NCBI RefSeq assembly: GCF_900116605.1
Contig: NZ_FPBC01000015.1
Coordinates: 52,837-116,836, forward strand
Direction of reading: 5' to 3'
From: Pseudomonas marincola
GTDB lineage: Bacteria; Pseudomonadota; Gammaproteobacteria; Pseudomonadales; Pseudomonadaceae
Length of the DNA: 64,000 bases
Under the pieces are notes generated by a model. It was not told the DNA's origin and searched no databases. It was given only the letters and a program-made list of their open reading frames with translations. A program made the translations under genes and the position numbers. Positions 42,450 to 54,100 of this stretch are shown piece by piece (the stretch's first letter is position 1; each line of letters starts with the position of its first letter).

Positions 42450-43643
42450 TTACTCGATGATCTTGGCAACCACGCCAGCACCAACGGTACGGCCGCCTTC
42501 GCGAATTGCGAAGCGCAGACCATCTTCCATGGCGATCGACTTGATCAGGGTAACAACCATTTTCACGTTGTCGCCCGGCATGACCATTTCAACGCCTTCC
42601 GGCAGTTCGCAGTTACCAGTTACGTCCGTAGTACGGAAGTAGAACTGCGGACGGTAGCCCTTGAAGAAAGGAGTGTGACGACCACCCTCTTCTTTCGACA
42701 GAACGTACACTTCGCCTTCGAACTTGGTGTGCGGCTTAACGCTGCCTGGTTTGCACAGGATCTGGCCACGCTCTACGTCGTCACGCTTGGTGCCGCGCAG
42801 CAGGATACCGCAGTTCTCGCCAGCACGACCTTCGTCGAGCAGCTTGCGGAACATTTCAACACCAGTACAGATAGTCTTGGTGGTGTCACGCAGACCAACG
42901 ATTTCCACTTCTTCCTGAACGCGGATAACACCACGCTCAATACGACCAGTTACAACAGTACCGCGACCGGAGATCGAGAATACGTCTTCTACTGGCATCA
43001 GGAATGGCTTGTCGATAACGCGAACAGGCTCAGGAATGTAAGTATCCAGAGTCTCAACGAGCTTACGAACGGCAGTGGTGCCCATTTCGTTGTCGTCTTG
43101 GCCGTTCAGAGCCATCAGAGCCGAACCGATGATGATCGGAGTGTCGTCGCCCGGGAAGTCGTAAGTCGACAGCAGGTCACGAACTTCCATCTCAACCAAC
43201 TCCAGCAGCTCAGCGTCGTCTACCATGTCAGCCTTGTTCAGGAAGACAACGATGTACGGAACGCCAACCTGACGGGACAGCAGGATGTGCTCACGAGTTT
43301 GCGGCATCGGACCATCAGCGGCCGAGCAAACCAGGATAGCGCCGTCCATCTGAGCAGCACCAGTGATCATGTTCTTCACATAGTCAGCGTGGCCTGGGCA
43401 GTCAACGTGCGCGTAGTGACGAATGGTCGAATCGTATTCAACGTGGGAAGTGTTGATCGTGATACCACGAGCTTTTTCTTCCGGCGCGCTGTCGATCTGA
43501 GCGAAGTCACGAACTGCACCACCGAATGCTTCAGCACAAACCTTGGTCAGTGCAGCAGTCAGAGTAGTTTTACCATGGTCAACGTGGCCGATAGTGCCGA
43601 CGTTTACGTGTGGTTTGGAACGATCAAATTTTTCTTTAGCCAC
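42450..43643 (-). CDS. tufA: elongation factor Tu (copy A)
   Basis: A 397-aa GTPase that delivers aminoacyl-tRNA. G1 GHVDHGKT (residues 19-26), DCPGH and NKADM motifs are intact. It differs from tufB (58962-60155) at about seven conservative positions, most in one patch (GRIERGVIRVQEE against GRVERGIVRVQDE). Last gene of the str operon after fusA. Confidence 0.99.
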   Translation of the reverse strand: MAKEKFDRSKPHVNVGTIGHVDHGKTTLTAALTKVCAEAFGGAVRDFAQIDSAPEEKARGITINTSHVEYDSTIRHYAHVDCPGHADYVKNMITGAAQMDGAILVCSAADGPMPQTREHILLSRQVGVPYIVVFLNKADMVDDAELLELVEMEVRDLLSTYDFPGDDTPIIIGSALMALNGQDDNEMGTTAVRKLVETLDTYIPEPVRVIDKPFLMPVEDVFSISGRGTVVTGRIERGVIRVQEEVEIVGLRDTTKTICTGVEMFRKLLDEGRAGENCGILLRGTKRDDVERGQILCKPGSVKPHTKFEGEVYVLSKEEGGRHTPFFKGYRPQFYFRTTDVTGNCELPEGVEMVMPGDNVKMVVTLIKSIAMEDGLRFAIREGGRTVGAGVVAKIIE

Positions 43644-43673
43644 GACAGTGATCCTCTAGCCTAAAGGGCTGAA

Positions 43674-45773
43674 TTAGCCTTTCTTAACGATAGCTTCGAC
43701 GATATTCGACGGAGCCTCAGAGTATTTAGAAAATTCCATGGAGTAGCTCGCGCGACCCTGAGACATGGAACGAACGTCGGTCGCATAACCGAACATTTCA
43801 CCCAACGGTACTTCAGCGCGGATAACCTTGCCAGAGACCGTATCTTCCATACCTTGAATCAGACCACGACGACGGTTCAGGTCACCCATCACGTCACCCA
43901 TGTAGTCCTCAGGTGTAACTACTTCCACTTTCATTACCGGCTCAAGCACAACAGCACCGCCCTTCTGGGACAGCTGCTTGGTAGCCATGGAGGCAGCAAC
44001 CTTGAACGCCATCTCGTTGGAGTCGACGTCATGGTAAGAACCATCGAACACAGTAGCCTTCAGGCCGATGAGCGGATAGCCGGCAACAACACCGTTCTTC
44101 ATCTGCTCTTCGATGCCTTTCTGAATAGCCGGGATGTATTCCTTAGGAATCACACCACCTACTACCTCGTTGACAAACTGCAAGCCTTCCTGACCTTCGT
44201 CTGCCGGAGCAAAACGAACCCAGCAATGACCGAACTGGCCACGGCCGCCAGACTGACGTACGAATTTGCCTTCGATTTCGCAAGACTTGGTGATCTTCTC
44301 ACGGTACGAAACCTGCGGCTTACCGATGTTGGCTTCGACGTTGAACTCGCGACGCATACGGTCTACGAGGATGTCGAGGTGCAACTCGCCCATGCCGGAG
44401 ATGATCGTCTGACCAGTCTCTTCATCTGTCTTAACGCGGAAAGATGGATCTTCCTGAGCGAGTTTGCCCAGAGCGATACCCATTTTTTCCTGGTCATCCT
44501 TGGTCTTAGGCTCAACAGCAACCGAAATTACCGGCTCTGGGAAGTCCATACGAACGAGAATGATTGGCTTCTCTTGCGAGCACAGAGTGTCACCAGTGGT
44601 GACGTCCTTCATGCCGATCAGAGCAGCGATGTCGCCAGCGCGTACTTCTTTGATCTCTTCACGGGTGTTTGCGTGCATCTGCACCATACGACCCACACGC
44701 TCTTTCTTGCCTTTAACCGAGTTCAGAACGCCGTCGCCGGAGCTCAGAACACCCGAGTAAACGCGAGCGAACGTCAGAGTACCCACGAACGGGTCGGTAG
44801 CGATTTTGAAAGCCAGAGCCGAGAACGGTTCAGCATCATCTGCATGACGCTCCATCTCAACGGTTTCATCATCGATATCCGTACCTTTGATCGCAGGAAT
44901 ATCAACCGGAGCCGGCAGGTAGTCGATAACGGCGTCGAGAACCAGAGGTACACCCTTGTTCTTGAACGACGAACCGCAAACAGCCAGAACGATTTCGCCA
45001 GCGATAGTGCGCTGACGCAGAGCAGCTTTGATTTCAGCAGTGGTCAGCTCTTCGCCTTCCAGATACTTGTTCATCAGCTCTTCAGAGGCTTCAGCGGCAG
45101 CTTCAACCATGTTGCTGCGCCACTCGTCCGCCAAGTCCTGCATGTCCGCTGGAATTTCTTCTTCGCGGAAAGTCATGCCCTTGTCGTCGTCGTTCCAGTA
45201 GATAGCCTTCATCTTGATCAGATCGATCTGACCCTGGAAGTTATCTTCCGAACCGATAGCCAGCTGGATCGGCACCGGGGTGTGACCCAGGCGCGCTTTG
45301 ATCTGGCCGATTACGCGCAGGAAGTTAGCACCGGCACGGTCCATCTTGTTTACGTAAACAAGACGTGGAACACCGTACTTGTTGGCTTGACGCCATACGG
45401 TTTCCGACTGCGGCTCAACGCCCGAAGTACCACAGAACACTACAACAGCGCCGTCGAGTACGCGCAGCGAGCGCTCTACTTCGATGGTGAAGTCTACGTG
45501 CCCGGGGGTGTCGATGATGTTGAAGCGGTACTTATCGAACTGCTTCTCGGAACCCTGCCAGAAAGCAGTGGTTGCCGCGGAGGTGATGGTAATACCACGC
45601 TCCTGCTCCTGCGCCATCCAGTCCATGGTCGCGGCGCCATCATGCACCTCGCCCATTTTGTGGTTTACGCCGGTGTAAAACAAAACCCGCTCAGTCGTAG
45701 TGGTTTTGCCGGCATCAACGTGCGCGACAATACCAATGTTACGGTAGCGGTTAATCGGAGTAGTACGAGCCAT
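43674..45773 (-). CDS. fusA: elongation factor G
   Basis: A 699-aa translocase. P-loop AHVDAGKTT (residues 17-25), DTPGHVDF and NKMDRAG are seen, then domains II-V, ending with ASYSMEFSKYSEAPSNI. 33 nt after rpsG in the str operon. The length is close to other Pseudomonas FusA1. Confidence 0.99.
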   Translation of the reverse strand: MARTTPINRYRNIGIVAHVDAGKTTTTERVLFYTGVNHKMGEVHDGAATMDWMAQEQERGITITSAATTAFWQGSEKQFDKYRFNIIDTPGHVDFTIEVERSLRVLDGAVVVFCGTSGVEPQSETVWRQANKYGVPRLVYVNKMDRAGANFLRVIGQIKARLGHTPVPIQLAIGSEDNFQGQIDLIKMKAIYWNDDDKGMTFREEEIPADMQDLADEWRSNMVEAAAEASEELMNKYLEGEELTTAEIKAALRQRTIAGEIVLAVCGSSFKNKGVPLVLDAVIDYLPAPVDIPAIKGTDIDDETVEMERHADDAEPFSALAFKIATDPFVGTLTFARVYSGVLSSGDGVLNSVKGKKERVGRMVQMHANTREEIKEVRAGDIAALIGMKDVTTGDTLCSQEKPIILVRMDFPEPVISVAVEPKTKDDQEKMGIALGKLAQEDPSFRVKTDEETGQTIISGMGELHLDILVDRMRREFNVEANIGKPQVSYREKITKSCEIEGKFVRQSGGRGQFGHCWVRFAPADEGQEGLQFVNEVVGGVIPKEYIPAIQKGIEEQMKNGVVAGYPLIGLKATVFDGSYHDVDSNEMAFKVAASMATKQLSQKGGAVVLEPVMKVEVVTPEDYMGDVMGDLNRRRGLIQGMEDTVSGKVIRAEVPLGEMFGYATDVRSMSQGRASYSMEFSKYSEAPSNIVEAIVKKG

Positions 45774-45806
45774 ATAGCCCTCGCAAAGTTTAGAAGCGCT
45801 AGAAAA

Positions 45807-46277
45807 TTAGAAGCGGTAGTGCGAGAAAGCCTTGTTGGCTTCAGCCATACGGTGCACGTCTTCACGCTTCTTAACTGCAGCACCTTTGCCTTCAGCAGCG
45901 TCCAGCAACTCGCCAGCTAGGCGCAGAGCCATAGACTTCTCGCCGCGCTTACGGGCGAAATCTACCAGCCAGCGCATGGCAAGAGCATTACGACGGGAAG
46001 GACGTACTTCAACAGGAACCTGGTAAGTAGCACCACCAACGCGGCGCGACTTCACTTCGACCAGCGGAGCGATGGCGTCGAGAGCTTTCTCGAAGATCTC
46101 CAGGGGATCGCTGTTCTTACGTTCTTTAACCTTTTCCAGCGCGCCATAAACGATACGCTCGGCAACGGCTTTCTTACCGCTTTCCATTACGTGGTTCATG
46201 AACTTGGCCAGAATTTGGCTTCCGTATTTTGGATCATCAAGCACTTCGCGCTTGGCTGCTACACGACGTCTTGGCAT
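45807..46277 (-). CDS. rpsG: 30S ribosomal protein S7
   Basis: A 156-aa protein starting [13 protein letters not shown]; a primary 16S 3'-domain binder and str operon repressor in E. coli. The rpsL-rpsG gap of 123 nt is where the E. coli S7 site lies. The start at MPRRR was chosen over an extension of five residues. Confidence 0.98.
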
Positions 46278-46400
46278 GTGATAAGCCCTCAAACGGTCTT
46301 CAGGTTAGCTCGGGACCGCATTTGCGCCCGACCTTACTCTTATCGACTCAAATAAATAGATAACTGCAATTTAGTGAAATGTCCCATTACTGGGGCGTAA

Positions 46401-46772
46401 TCACTTAGGACGCTTAGTACCGTACTTCGAACGACCCTGGTTACGACCTTTAACACCGGAAGTATCCAAAGAACCGCGAACGGTGTGGTAGCGAACACCC
46501 GGAAGGTCTTTTACACGACCGCCACGGATCAGCACTACGCTGTGCTCTTGCAGGTTGTGACCTTCACCACCGATGTACGAAGAAACTTCGAAACCGTTGG
46601 TCAGGCGCACACGGCAAACTTTACGCAATGCCGAGTTAGGTTTTTTCGGCGTAGTGGTGTACACACGAGTGCATACGCCGCGACGCTGCGGGCAGTTCTG
46701 CAGCTCAGGCACGTCGGATTTCTCGACGATACGCTTACGCGGCTGACGTACCAGCTGGTTAATAGTTGCCAT
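46401..46772 (-). CDS. rpsL: 30S ribosomal protein S12
   Basis: A 123-aa decoding-centre protein. Lys43 in TPKKPNSA and the VKDLPGVRYH loop are wild-type, so no streptomycin-resistance change is seen. It is the first gene of the str operon, with a promoter at 46863-46891 and a leader hairpin. Confidence 0.99.
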   Translation of the reverse strand: MATINQLVRQPRKRIVEKSDVPELQNCPQRRGVCTRVYTTTPKKPNSALRKVCRVRLTNGFEVSSYIGGEGHNLQEHSVVLIRGGRVKDLPGVRYHTVRGSLDTSGVKGRNQGRSKYGTKRPK

Positions 46773-46825
46773 CTTTAGCTCCACTGTTGTCTTTCGACGC
46801 TATTGCTTTACAAACAAAGCAAAAT

Positions 46826-46845
46826 GGCAGAGCACATGCCCTGCC
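46826..46845 (-). other. leader hairpin upstream of rpsL
   Basis: The interrupted stem GGCAG-GCA/TGC-CTGCC, followed by ATTTTGCTTTGTTTG on the minus strand, lies between the str promoter and rpsL. It may act as an attenuator (inference). Confidence 0.5.
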
Positions 46846-46862
46846 AAATTTAGGGGTGCATG

Positions 46863-46891
46863 AGTCTAAAGAGACTCAGCCTCCCAGTCAA
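46863..46891 (-). promoter_or_regulatory. str operon promoter (rpsL)
   Basis: TTGACT and TAGACT are 17 nt apart, starting 5 nt after the post-rpoC hairpin. The leader to rpsL is about 85 nt. Confidence 0.72.
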
Positions 46892-46896
46892 GATGC

Positions 46897-46923
46897 AACC
46901 CTACCGCTCAGCGCGGCAGGGTT
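46897..46923 (-). terminator. hairpin after rpoC
   Basis: AACCCTGCCGC/GCGGTAGGGTT (11 bp with one wobble) has a 5-nt loop, 6 nt after the rpoC stop. No U-run follows, because the rpsL promoter begins at once; termination may be Rho-aided or partial. Confidence 0.6.
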
Positions 46924-46929
46924 ACGCTC

Positions 46930-49900
46930 TTAATTTCCGCTGAAGTTCAACGCTTCGGTCAGTGCAGCTTCCACTTCACTGGCGCTAACGCGAACTGGCT
47001 TGTCTGCATCACGCTTGCGCTTACGCTCGCTGTGATAAGCCAAACCGGTACCGGCCGGGATCAAACGACCCACAACCACGTTCTCTTTCAAGCCGCGCAG
47101 GTAGTCACGCTTACCAGTCACTGCCGCTTCAGTAAGAACGCGGGTAGTTTCCTGGAACGAGGCTGCCGAGATGAACGACTCAGTCGACAACGACGCTTTG
47201 GTGATACCCAGCAACACACGGCTGTACTTGGCGATGAACTTGTCTTCTGCAGCCAGACGCTCGTTCTCACCCAGTACTGCGGTCAACTCCATCTGGTCAC
47301 CCTTGATGAAGGTTGAGTCGCCGGACTCTGCCACTTCAACTTTACGCAGCATCTGACGCAGGATGGTCTCGATGTGCTTATCGTTGATCTTCACGCCTTG
47401 CAGACGGTAAACGTCTTGAATCTCGTTAACGATGTACTTGGCCAGCGCGCTTACACCCAGCAGACGCAGGATGTCGTGCGGATCGCTCGGGCCGTCCGAG
47501 ATAACTTCACCCTTGTTAACCTGTTCACCTTCGAACACGTTCAGGTGGCGCCACTTCGGAATCAGCTCTTCGTACGGATCGCTACCGTCGGTTGGTGTAA
47601 TCACCAGACGACGCTTGCCTTTGGTCTCTTTACCGAAGGAGATCGTGCCGCTGATTTCAGCCAGAATCGATGCTTCTTTCGGACGACGCGCTTCGAACAA
47701 GTCAGCTACGCGTGGCAGACCACCGGTGATGTCACGGGTCTTCGACGTTTCTTGCGGGATACGCGCGATAACGTCACCGATGGCGATTTGCGCACCATCC
47801 TGTACACCGACCAATGCGTTCGACGGCAGGAAGTACTGAGCCGGTACGTCGGTACCCGGCAGCAGCAAGTCTTTACCATCGTCGCCAACCATCTTGATGG
47901 CCGGACGAATGTCCTTACCAGCAGCCGGACGATCTTTCGGATCAAGCACTTCGATGTTGGTCAAACCAGTCAATTCGTCAGTCTGACGCTTGATGGTGAT
48001 CCCTTCTTCCATGCCTACGAACGTCACGGTACCTTTCATTTCGGTAACGATTGGGTGAGTGTGCGGATCCCACTTGGCGACGATGGCGCCCGGATCAACT
48101 TTGTCACCTTCCTTAACCGAGATCACAGCACCGTAAGGCAGCTTGTAACGCTCACGCTCACGACCGAACTCGTCAGCCAGGGCCAGTTCACCCGAACGCG
48201 ATACCGCGATCAGGCAGCCGTCCACACGCTCAACGTGCTTGAGGTTGTGCAGGCGGATTTGGCCGCCGTTCTTAACCTGAATGCTGTCAGCAGCCGAAGT
48301 ACGGCTTGCCGCACCACCGATGTGGAACGTACGCATGGTCAGCTGTGTACCCGGCTCACCGATCGACTGTGCAGCGATAACGCCGACAGCTTCACCGATG
48401 TTCACCTGGTGACCACGGGCCAGATCGCGGCCGTAGCACTTGGCACAGATGCCATAACGAGTTTCACAGCTGATTGGCGAGCGCACGATAACTTCGTCGA
48501 TGCTGTTCAGCTCGATGAACTCAACCCACTGCTCGTCTACCAGCGTACCGGCAGGAACGATTACATCTTCAGTGCCAGGCTTGAATACGTCTTTGGCGAT
48601 TACTCGGCCCAATACGCGCTCACCTAGCGGCTCTACTACGTCACCGCCTTCAATGTGCGGTGTCATCAGCAGGCCGTGTTCAGTGCCGCAATCAACTTCA
48701 GTTACTACCAGATCCTGAGCAACGTCTACCAAACGGCGCGTCAGATAACCGGAGTTAGCTGTTTTAAGTGCGGTATCCGCCAGACCCTTACGAGCACCGT
48801 GAGTCGAGATGAAGTACTGAAGTACGCTCAAACCTTCACGGAAGTTCGCAGTAATCGGCGTTTCGATGATCGAGCCGTCCGGCTTGGCCATCAGACCACG
48901 CATACCGGCAAGCTGACGAATCTGGGCTGCGGAACCCCGCGCACCCGAGTCGGCCATCATGTACATCGAGTTGAAGGACTCTTGGTCAACTTCCTCGCCG
49001 TGACGGTCAACAACCTTCTCTTTCGAGAGGTTGGCCATCATCGCCTTGGACACTTCGTCGTTGGCCTTGGACCACAAGTCGATAACCTTGTTGTACTTCT
49101 CGCCCTGAGTTACCAGGCCCGATGCGTACTGGCTTTCGATCTCTTTAACTTCTTCGGTTGCACTGTCGATGATGCGTGCTTTTTCATCCGGGATGACGAA
49201 GTCGTTAACACCGATCGACACACCCGAGATGGTCGAATAGGCGAAACCGGTGTACATCAACTGGTCAGCGAAGATAACGGTGTCTTTCAAGCCGACAGTG
49301 CGGTAGCACTGGTTGATCAGCTTGGAGATAGCCTTCTTCTTCATCGACTGGTTGACCACGTCATAGGACAGGCCAGCAGGCACGATCTGGTACAACAGCG
49401 CACGGCCGACAGTGGTGTCGACGATGCGGGTGTTCTTGGTCACGCTGCCATCTTTTTCGTTGATGGTTTCGTGAATACGCACTTTTACGCGAGCGTGCAG
49501 AGAGGCTTCACCGGCGCGGAAAACGCGGTCAACTTCCTGCAAGTCAGCGAATACACGACCTTCGCCTTTGGCGTTGATCGCTTCACGCGTCATGTAATAC
49601 AGACCCAATACAACGTCCTGCGACGGCACGATGATTGGCTCACCGTTGGCTGGTGACAGAATGTTGTTGGTCGACATCATCAATGCACGGGCTTCGAGCT
49701 GGGCTTCCAGCGTCAGCGGTACGTGCACAGCCATCTGGTCACCGTCGAAGTCGGCGTTGTACGCCGCACAAACCAACGGGTGCAACTGGATAGCCTTACC
49801 TTCAATCAGAACGGGTTCAAACGCCTGGATACCCAGACGGTGAAGGGTCGGTGCACGGTTGAGAAGCACTGGGTGTTCGCGAATTACTTCAGCGAGAACG

Positions 49901-51129
49901 TCCCAAACTTCTGGCAACTCACGCTCAACCATCTTCTTGGCAGCTTTGATGGTGGTAGCGAGACCACGCATTTCCAGCTTGCCGAAAATGAACGGCTTGA
50001 ACAGCTCAAGTGCCATCTTCTTAGGCAGACCGCACTGGTGCAGACGCAGGGTCGGGCCTACGGTAATTACCGAACGACCGGAGTAGTCCACGCGCTTACC
50101 GAGCAGGTTCTGACGGAAACGACCTTGCTTACCCTTGATCATGTCAGCCAGGGACTTCAATGGGCGCTTGTTCGAACCAGTGATGGCGCGACCGCGACGG
50201 CCGTTGTCCAGCAGGGCGTCAACCGACTCTTGCAGCATGCGCTTTTCGTTACGCACGATGATGTCTGGCGCCGACAGATCAAGCAGGCGCTTAAGACGGT
50301 TGTTACGGTTGATCACACGGCGGTACAGGTCGTTGAGGTCGGACGTTGCGAAACGGCCACCATCAAGCGGTACCAACGGACGCAGATCTGGCGGCAGAAC
50401 CGGCAGAACGGTCAGGATCATCCACTCAGGCAAGTTGCCCGAGCCCAGGAACGCTTCCATCAGCTTCAGACGCTTGGACAGCTTCTTGATCTTGGTTTCC
50501 GAATTGGTTTGCGGAATCTCTTCACGCAGACGGCCAATTTCGTGCTCCAGATCGATAGCGTGCAACAGCTCGCGAACAGCCTCGGCACCCATACGGGCGT
50601 CGAAGTCGTCACCGAACTCTTCCAGTGCTTCGAAGTACTGCTCATCGTTCAGCAGCTGACCTTTTTCCAGCGTGGTCATGCCCGGATCGATAACGACATA
50701 GCTCTCGAAATAGAGAACACGTTCGATATCACGCAGGGTCATGTCCATCAGCAAACCGATACGGCTCGGCAGCGACTTCAGGAACCAGATGTGGGCAACC
50801 GGCGAAGCCAGTTCGATGTGCGCCATACGCTCACGACGAACTTTGGCCAGTGCAACTTCAACGCCGCACTTCTCACAGATAACACCACGGTGCTTGAGGC
50901 GCTTGTACTTACCGCACAGGCACTCATAGTCTTTTACCGGGCCAAAGATTTTGGCGCAGAACAGACCGTCACGCTCAGGCTTGAACGTACGGTAGTTGAT
51001 GGTTTCCGGCTTTTTAACTTCACCGAACGACCACGAGCGGATCATCTCAGGCGATGCCAATCCAATACGGATGGCGTCGAACTCTTCGACTTGACCCTGG
51101 TTTTTCAGCAAATTCAGTAGGTCTTTCAA
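46930..51129 (-). CDS. rpoC: RNA polymerase beta' subunit
   Basis: 1399 aa with an unusual TTG start: GGAGGA lies 6 nt upstream, the protein then begins (M)KDLLNLLKNQGQ and has exactly the P. aeruginosa length. In-frame codons further upstream (to 51174) add residues not found in homologs. Key motifs are the zinc ribbon CLCGKYK...CEKCG (about residues 70-88), the catalytic AYNADFDGDQMAVH (about 458) and the trigger-loop region. 64 nt after rpoB. Confidence 0.98.
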   Translation of the reverse strand: MKDLLNLLKNQGQVEEFDAIRIGLASPEMIRSWSFGEVKKPETINYRTFKPERDGLFCAKIFGPVKDYECLCGKYKRLKHRGVICEKCGVEVALAKVRRERMAHIELASPVAHIWFLKSLPSRIGLLMDMTLRDIERVLYFESYVVIDPGMTTLEKGQLLNDEQYFEALEEFGDDFDARMGAEAVRELLHAIDLEHEIGRLREEIPQTNSETKIKKLSKRLKLMEAFLGSGNLPEWMILTVLPVLPPDLRPLVPLDGGRFATSDLNDLYRRVINRNNRLKRLLDLSAPDIIVRNEKRMLQESVDALLDNGRRGRAITGSNKRPLKSLADMIKGKQGRFRQNLLGKRVDYSGRSVITVGPTLRLHQCGLPKKMALELFKPFIFGKLEMRGLATTIKAAKKMVERELPEVWDVLAEVIREHPVLLNRAPTLHRLGIQAFEPVLIEGKAIQLHPLVCAAYNADFDGDQMAVHVPLTLEAQLEARALMMSTNNILSPANGEPIIVPSQDVVLGLYYMTREAINAKGEGRVFADLQEVDRVFRAGEASLHARVKVRIHETINEKDGSVTKNTRIVDTTVGRALLYQIVPAGLSYDVVNQSMKKKAISKLINQCYRTVGLKDTVIFADQLMYTGFAYSTISGVSIGVNDFVIPDEKARIIDSATEEVKEIESQYASGLVTQGEKYNKVIDLWSKANDEVSKAMMANLSKEKVVDRHGEEVDQESFNSMYMMADSGARGSAAQIRQLAGMRGLMAKPDGSIIETPITANFREGLSVLQYFISTHGARKGLADTALKTANSGYLTRRLVDVAQDLVVTEVDCGTEHGLLMTPHIEGGDVVEPLGERVLGRVIAKDVFKPGTEDVIVPAGTLVDEQWVEFIELNSIDEVIVRSPISCETRYGICAKCYGRDLARGHQVNIGEAVGVIAAQSIGEPGTQLTMRTFHIGGAASRTSAADSIQVKNGGQIRLHNLKHVERVDGCLIAVSRSGELALADEFGRERERYKLPYGAVISVKEGDKVDPGAIVAKWDPHTHPIVTEMKGTVTFVGMEEGITIKRQTDELTGLTNIEVLDPKDRPAAGKDIRPAIKMVGDDGKDLLLPGTDVPAQYFLPSNALVGVQDGAQIAIGDVIARIPQETSKTRDITGGLPRVADLFEARRPKEASILAEISGTISFGKETKGKRRLVITPTDGSDPYEELIPKWRHLNVFEGEQVNKGEVISDGPSDPHDILRLLGVSALAKYIVNEIQDVYRLQGVKINDKHIETILRQMLRKVEVAESGDSTFIKGDQMELTAVLGENERLAAEDKFIAKYSRVLLGITKASLSTESFISAASFQETTRVLTEAAVTGKRDYLRGLKENVVVGRLIPAGTGLAYHSERKRKRDADKPVRVSASEVEAALTEALNFSGN

Positions 51130-51193
51130 GGCCTTTCCTCCTGGCGGAGCTGGCGATGGAGCAAAGTGCTCCACCGCCGATTCGCGTCACGTG

Positions 51194-54100
51194 TTATTCG
51201 GTTTCCAGATCGATATCGATACCGAGCGAACGGATCTCTTTGATCAGTACGTTGAAGGACTCAGGCATGCCTGGCTCCATACGGTGATCACCGTCCACGA
51301 TGTTTTTGTACATCTTGGTACGGCCGTTCACATCGTCCGACTTCACAGTGAGCATTTCCTGCAGCGTGTAAGCAGCACCGTACGACTCGAGTGCCCACAC
51401 CTCCATCTCACCGAAGCGCTGGCCACCGAATTGCGCCTTACCACCCAGCGGCTGCTGAGTAACCAGGCTGTAAGAACCGGTAGAACGCGCGTGCATCTTG
51501 TCGTCAACCAAGTGGTTCAGCTTGAGCATGTACATGTAGCCAACGGTAGTTGGACGCTCGAACTGATTACCGGTACGGCCATCGATCAGTCGCATCTGGC
51601 CGCTTTCTGGCAGGTCTGCCAGTTTCAGCATGGCCTTGATTTCAACTTCTTTAGCACCGTCGAACACCGGAGTAGCCATTGGCACGCCGCCGCGCAAGTT
51701 CTTCGCCAGGTTGAGGATTTCCGTGTCGCTAAGGTCATCCAGACTTTCCTGACGGCCGCCGATCTCGTTGTAGATCTGCTGCATGAATTGACGCAGTTCA
51801 GCGACTTTGCGCTGCTCTTCGAGCATCAGGTTGATCTTCTCGCCCAGACCTTTAGCCGCGAGGCCCAGGTGAGTTTCGAGGATCTGACCCACGTTCATAC
51901 GCGAAGGTACACCCAGCGGGTTCAACACGATGTCTACCGGCGTACCGTGAATATCGTGAGGCATGTCTTCAACCGGCATGATCACCGAGACAACACCCTT
52001 GTTACCGTGACGACCGGCCATCTTGTCACCCGGCTGGATGCGACGGCGGATTGCCAGGTAAACCTTAACGATCTTCAGAACGCCCGGAGCCAGGTCGTCG
52101 CCCTGCTGCAGCTTGCGCTTTTTGTCTTCGAACTTGTCGTCGAGCAACTGACGGCGATCGGAAATGTAGGCCTGAGCCTTTTCCAACTGCTCGTTCAGTG
52201 CATCGTCAGCCATGCGCAGTTTGAACCACTGACCACGCTCAAGACCGTCGAGGAATTCGTCAGTGATTTCGGCGCCTTTCTTCAGGCCAGCACCGCCTTC
52301 AACAACTTTACCCACGAGAGCAGAACGCAGACGTTCGAAGGTTGCGCCTTCAACGATACGGAACTCTTCGTTAAGGTCCTTACGGATCTCGTCCAGCTGC
52401 ATCTTCTCGATAGCCAGGGCACGCGAATCGCGCTCTACGCCATCACGGGTGAAGACCTGTACGTCGATGACGGTACCTTTGGTGCCAGTCGGCACACGCA
52501 GGGAAGTATCTTTAACGTCAGATGCCTTTTCACCGAAGATCGCACGCAACAGCTTCTCTTCCGGCGTCAGCTGGGTCTCACCTTTCGGCGTTACCTTACC
52601 GACCAGAATATCGCCCGGGCCAACTTCAGCACCGACATACACGATGCCTGCTTCGTCCAGCTTGTTCAGTGCAGCTTCACCCACGTTCGGGATGTCCGAG
52701 GAGATTTCCTCAGGCCCAAGCTTGGTGTCACGGGCCACACAGGTCAGTTCCTGGATGTGGATCGTGGTGAAGCGGTCTTCTTGTACTACACGCTCGGAAA
52801 GGAGGATGGAGTCTTCGAAGTTGTAACCGTTCCACGGCATGAACGCGACGCGCATGTTCTGGCCCAGAGCCAGTTCACCCATGTCGGTCGACGGGCCGTC
52901 AGCGAGAATGTCGCTGCGTGCTACCTGATCACCTTTGCTCACCAGCGGACGCTGGTTAATGCAGGTGTTCTGGTTAGAACGGGTGTATTTGGTCAGGTTG
53001 TAAATGTCGACACCGGCTTCGCCAGTTTCAACTTCGTCATCGTTCACACGAACAACGATACGGCTGGCGTCGACCGAGTCGATCACACCGCCACGACGTG
53101 CAACAACGCAAACACCGGAGTCGCGCGCTACGTTGCGCTCCATACCAGTACCTACCAGCGGCTTGTCCGAACGCAGGGTCGGAACAGCCTGACGCTGCAT
53201 GTTCGAACCCATCAGGGCCCGGTTAGCATCGTCGTGCTCGAGGAACGGAATGAGGGAAGCTGCAACCGAAACTACCTGCTTCGGCGAAACGTCCATCAGG
53301 GTTACGTCTTCAGGCGCTTTTACGGTGAATTCGTTGAGGTGACGTACCGCCACCAACTCATCAACCAGCTGACCTTTGTCGTTCATCGTTGCCGACGCCT
53401 GAGCGATCACGTGGTCTGCTTCTTCGATCGCAGACAGGAACACGATCTCATCAGTAACCAATGTGTCTTTAACCACACGGTACGGGCTCTCAAGGAAGCC
53501 GTACTGGTTGGTACGCGCATAGGCCGCCAGGGAGTTGATCAGACCAATGTTCGGACCTTCCGGCGTTTCAATCGGGCATACACGACCGTAGTGAGTCGGG
53601 TGTACGTCACGGACTTCGAAGCCTGCACGCTCACGTGTCAGACCGCCCGGGCCAAGAGCCGAAACGCGGCGCTTGTGGGTGATCTCGGACAGCGGGTTGT
53701 TCTGGTCCATGAACTGCGACAGCTGGCTGGAACCGAAGAACTCTTTGACCGCAGCAGCCACGGGCTTGGCGTTGATCAGGTCCTGCGGCATCAAGCCTTC
53801 GCTTTCAGCCATCGACAGACGTTCTTTAACAGCACGCTCAACACGTACCAGACCTACACGGAACTGGTTCTCGGCCATTTCGCCGACACAACGCACGCGA
53901 CGGTTACCCAGGTGGTCGATGTCATCGACGATGCCTTTGCCGTTGCGGATATCAACGAGGGTTTTCAGAACCTCGACGATGTCTTCTTTGTTGAGTACGC
54001 CAGAACCTTCGATCTCGGTGCGACCGATACGACGGTTGAACTTCATCCGGCCAACAGCCGACAGATCATAACGCTCTGGGCTGAAGAACAGGTTGTTGAA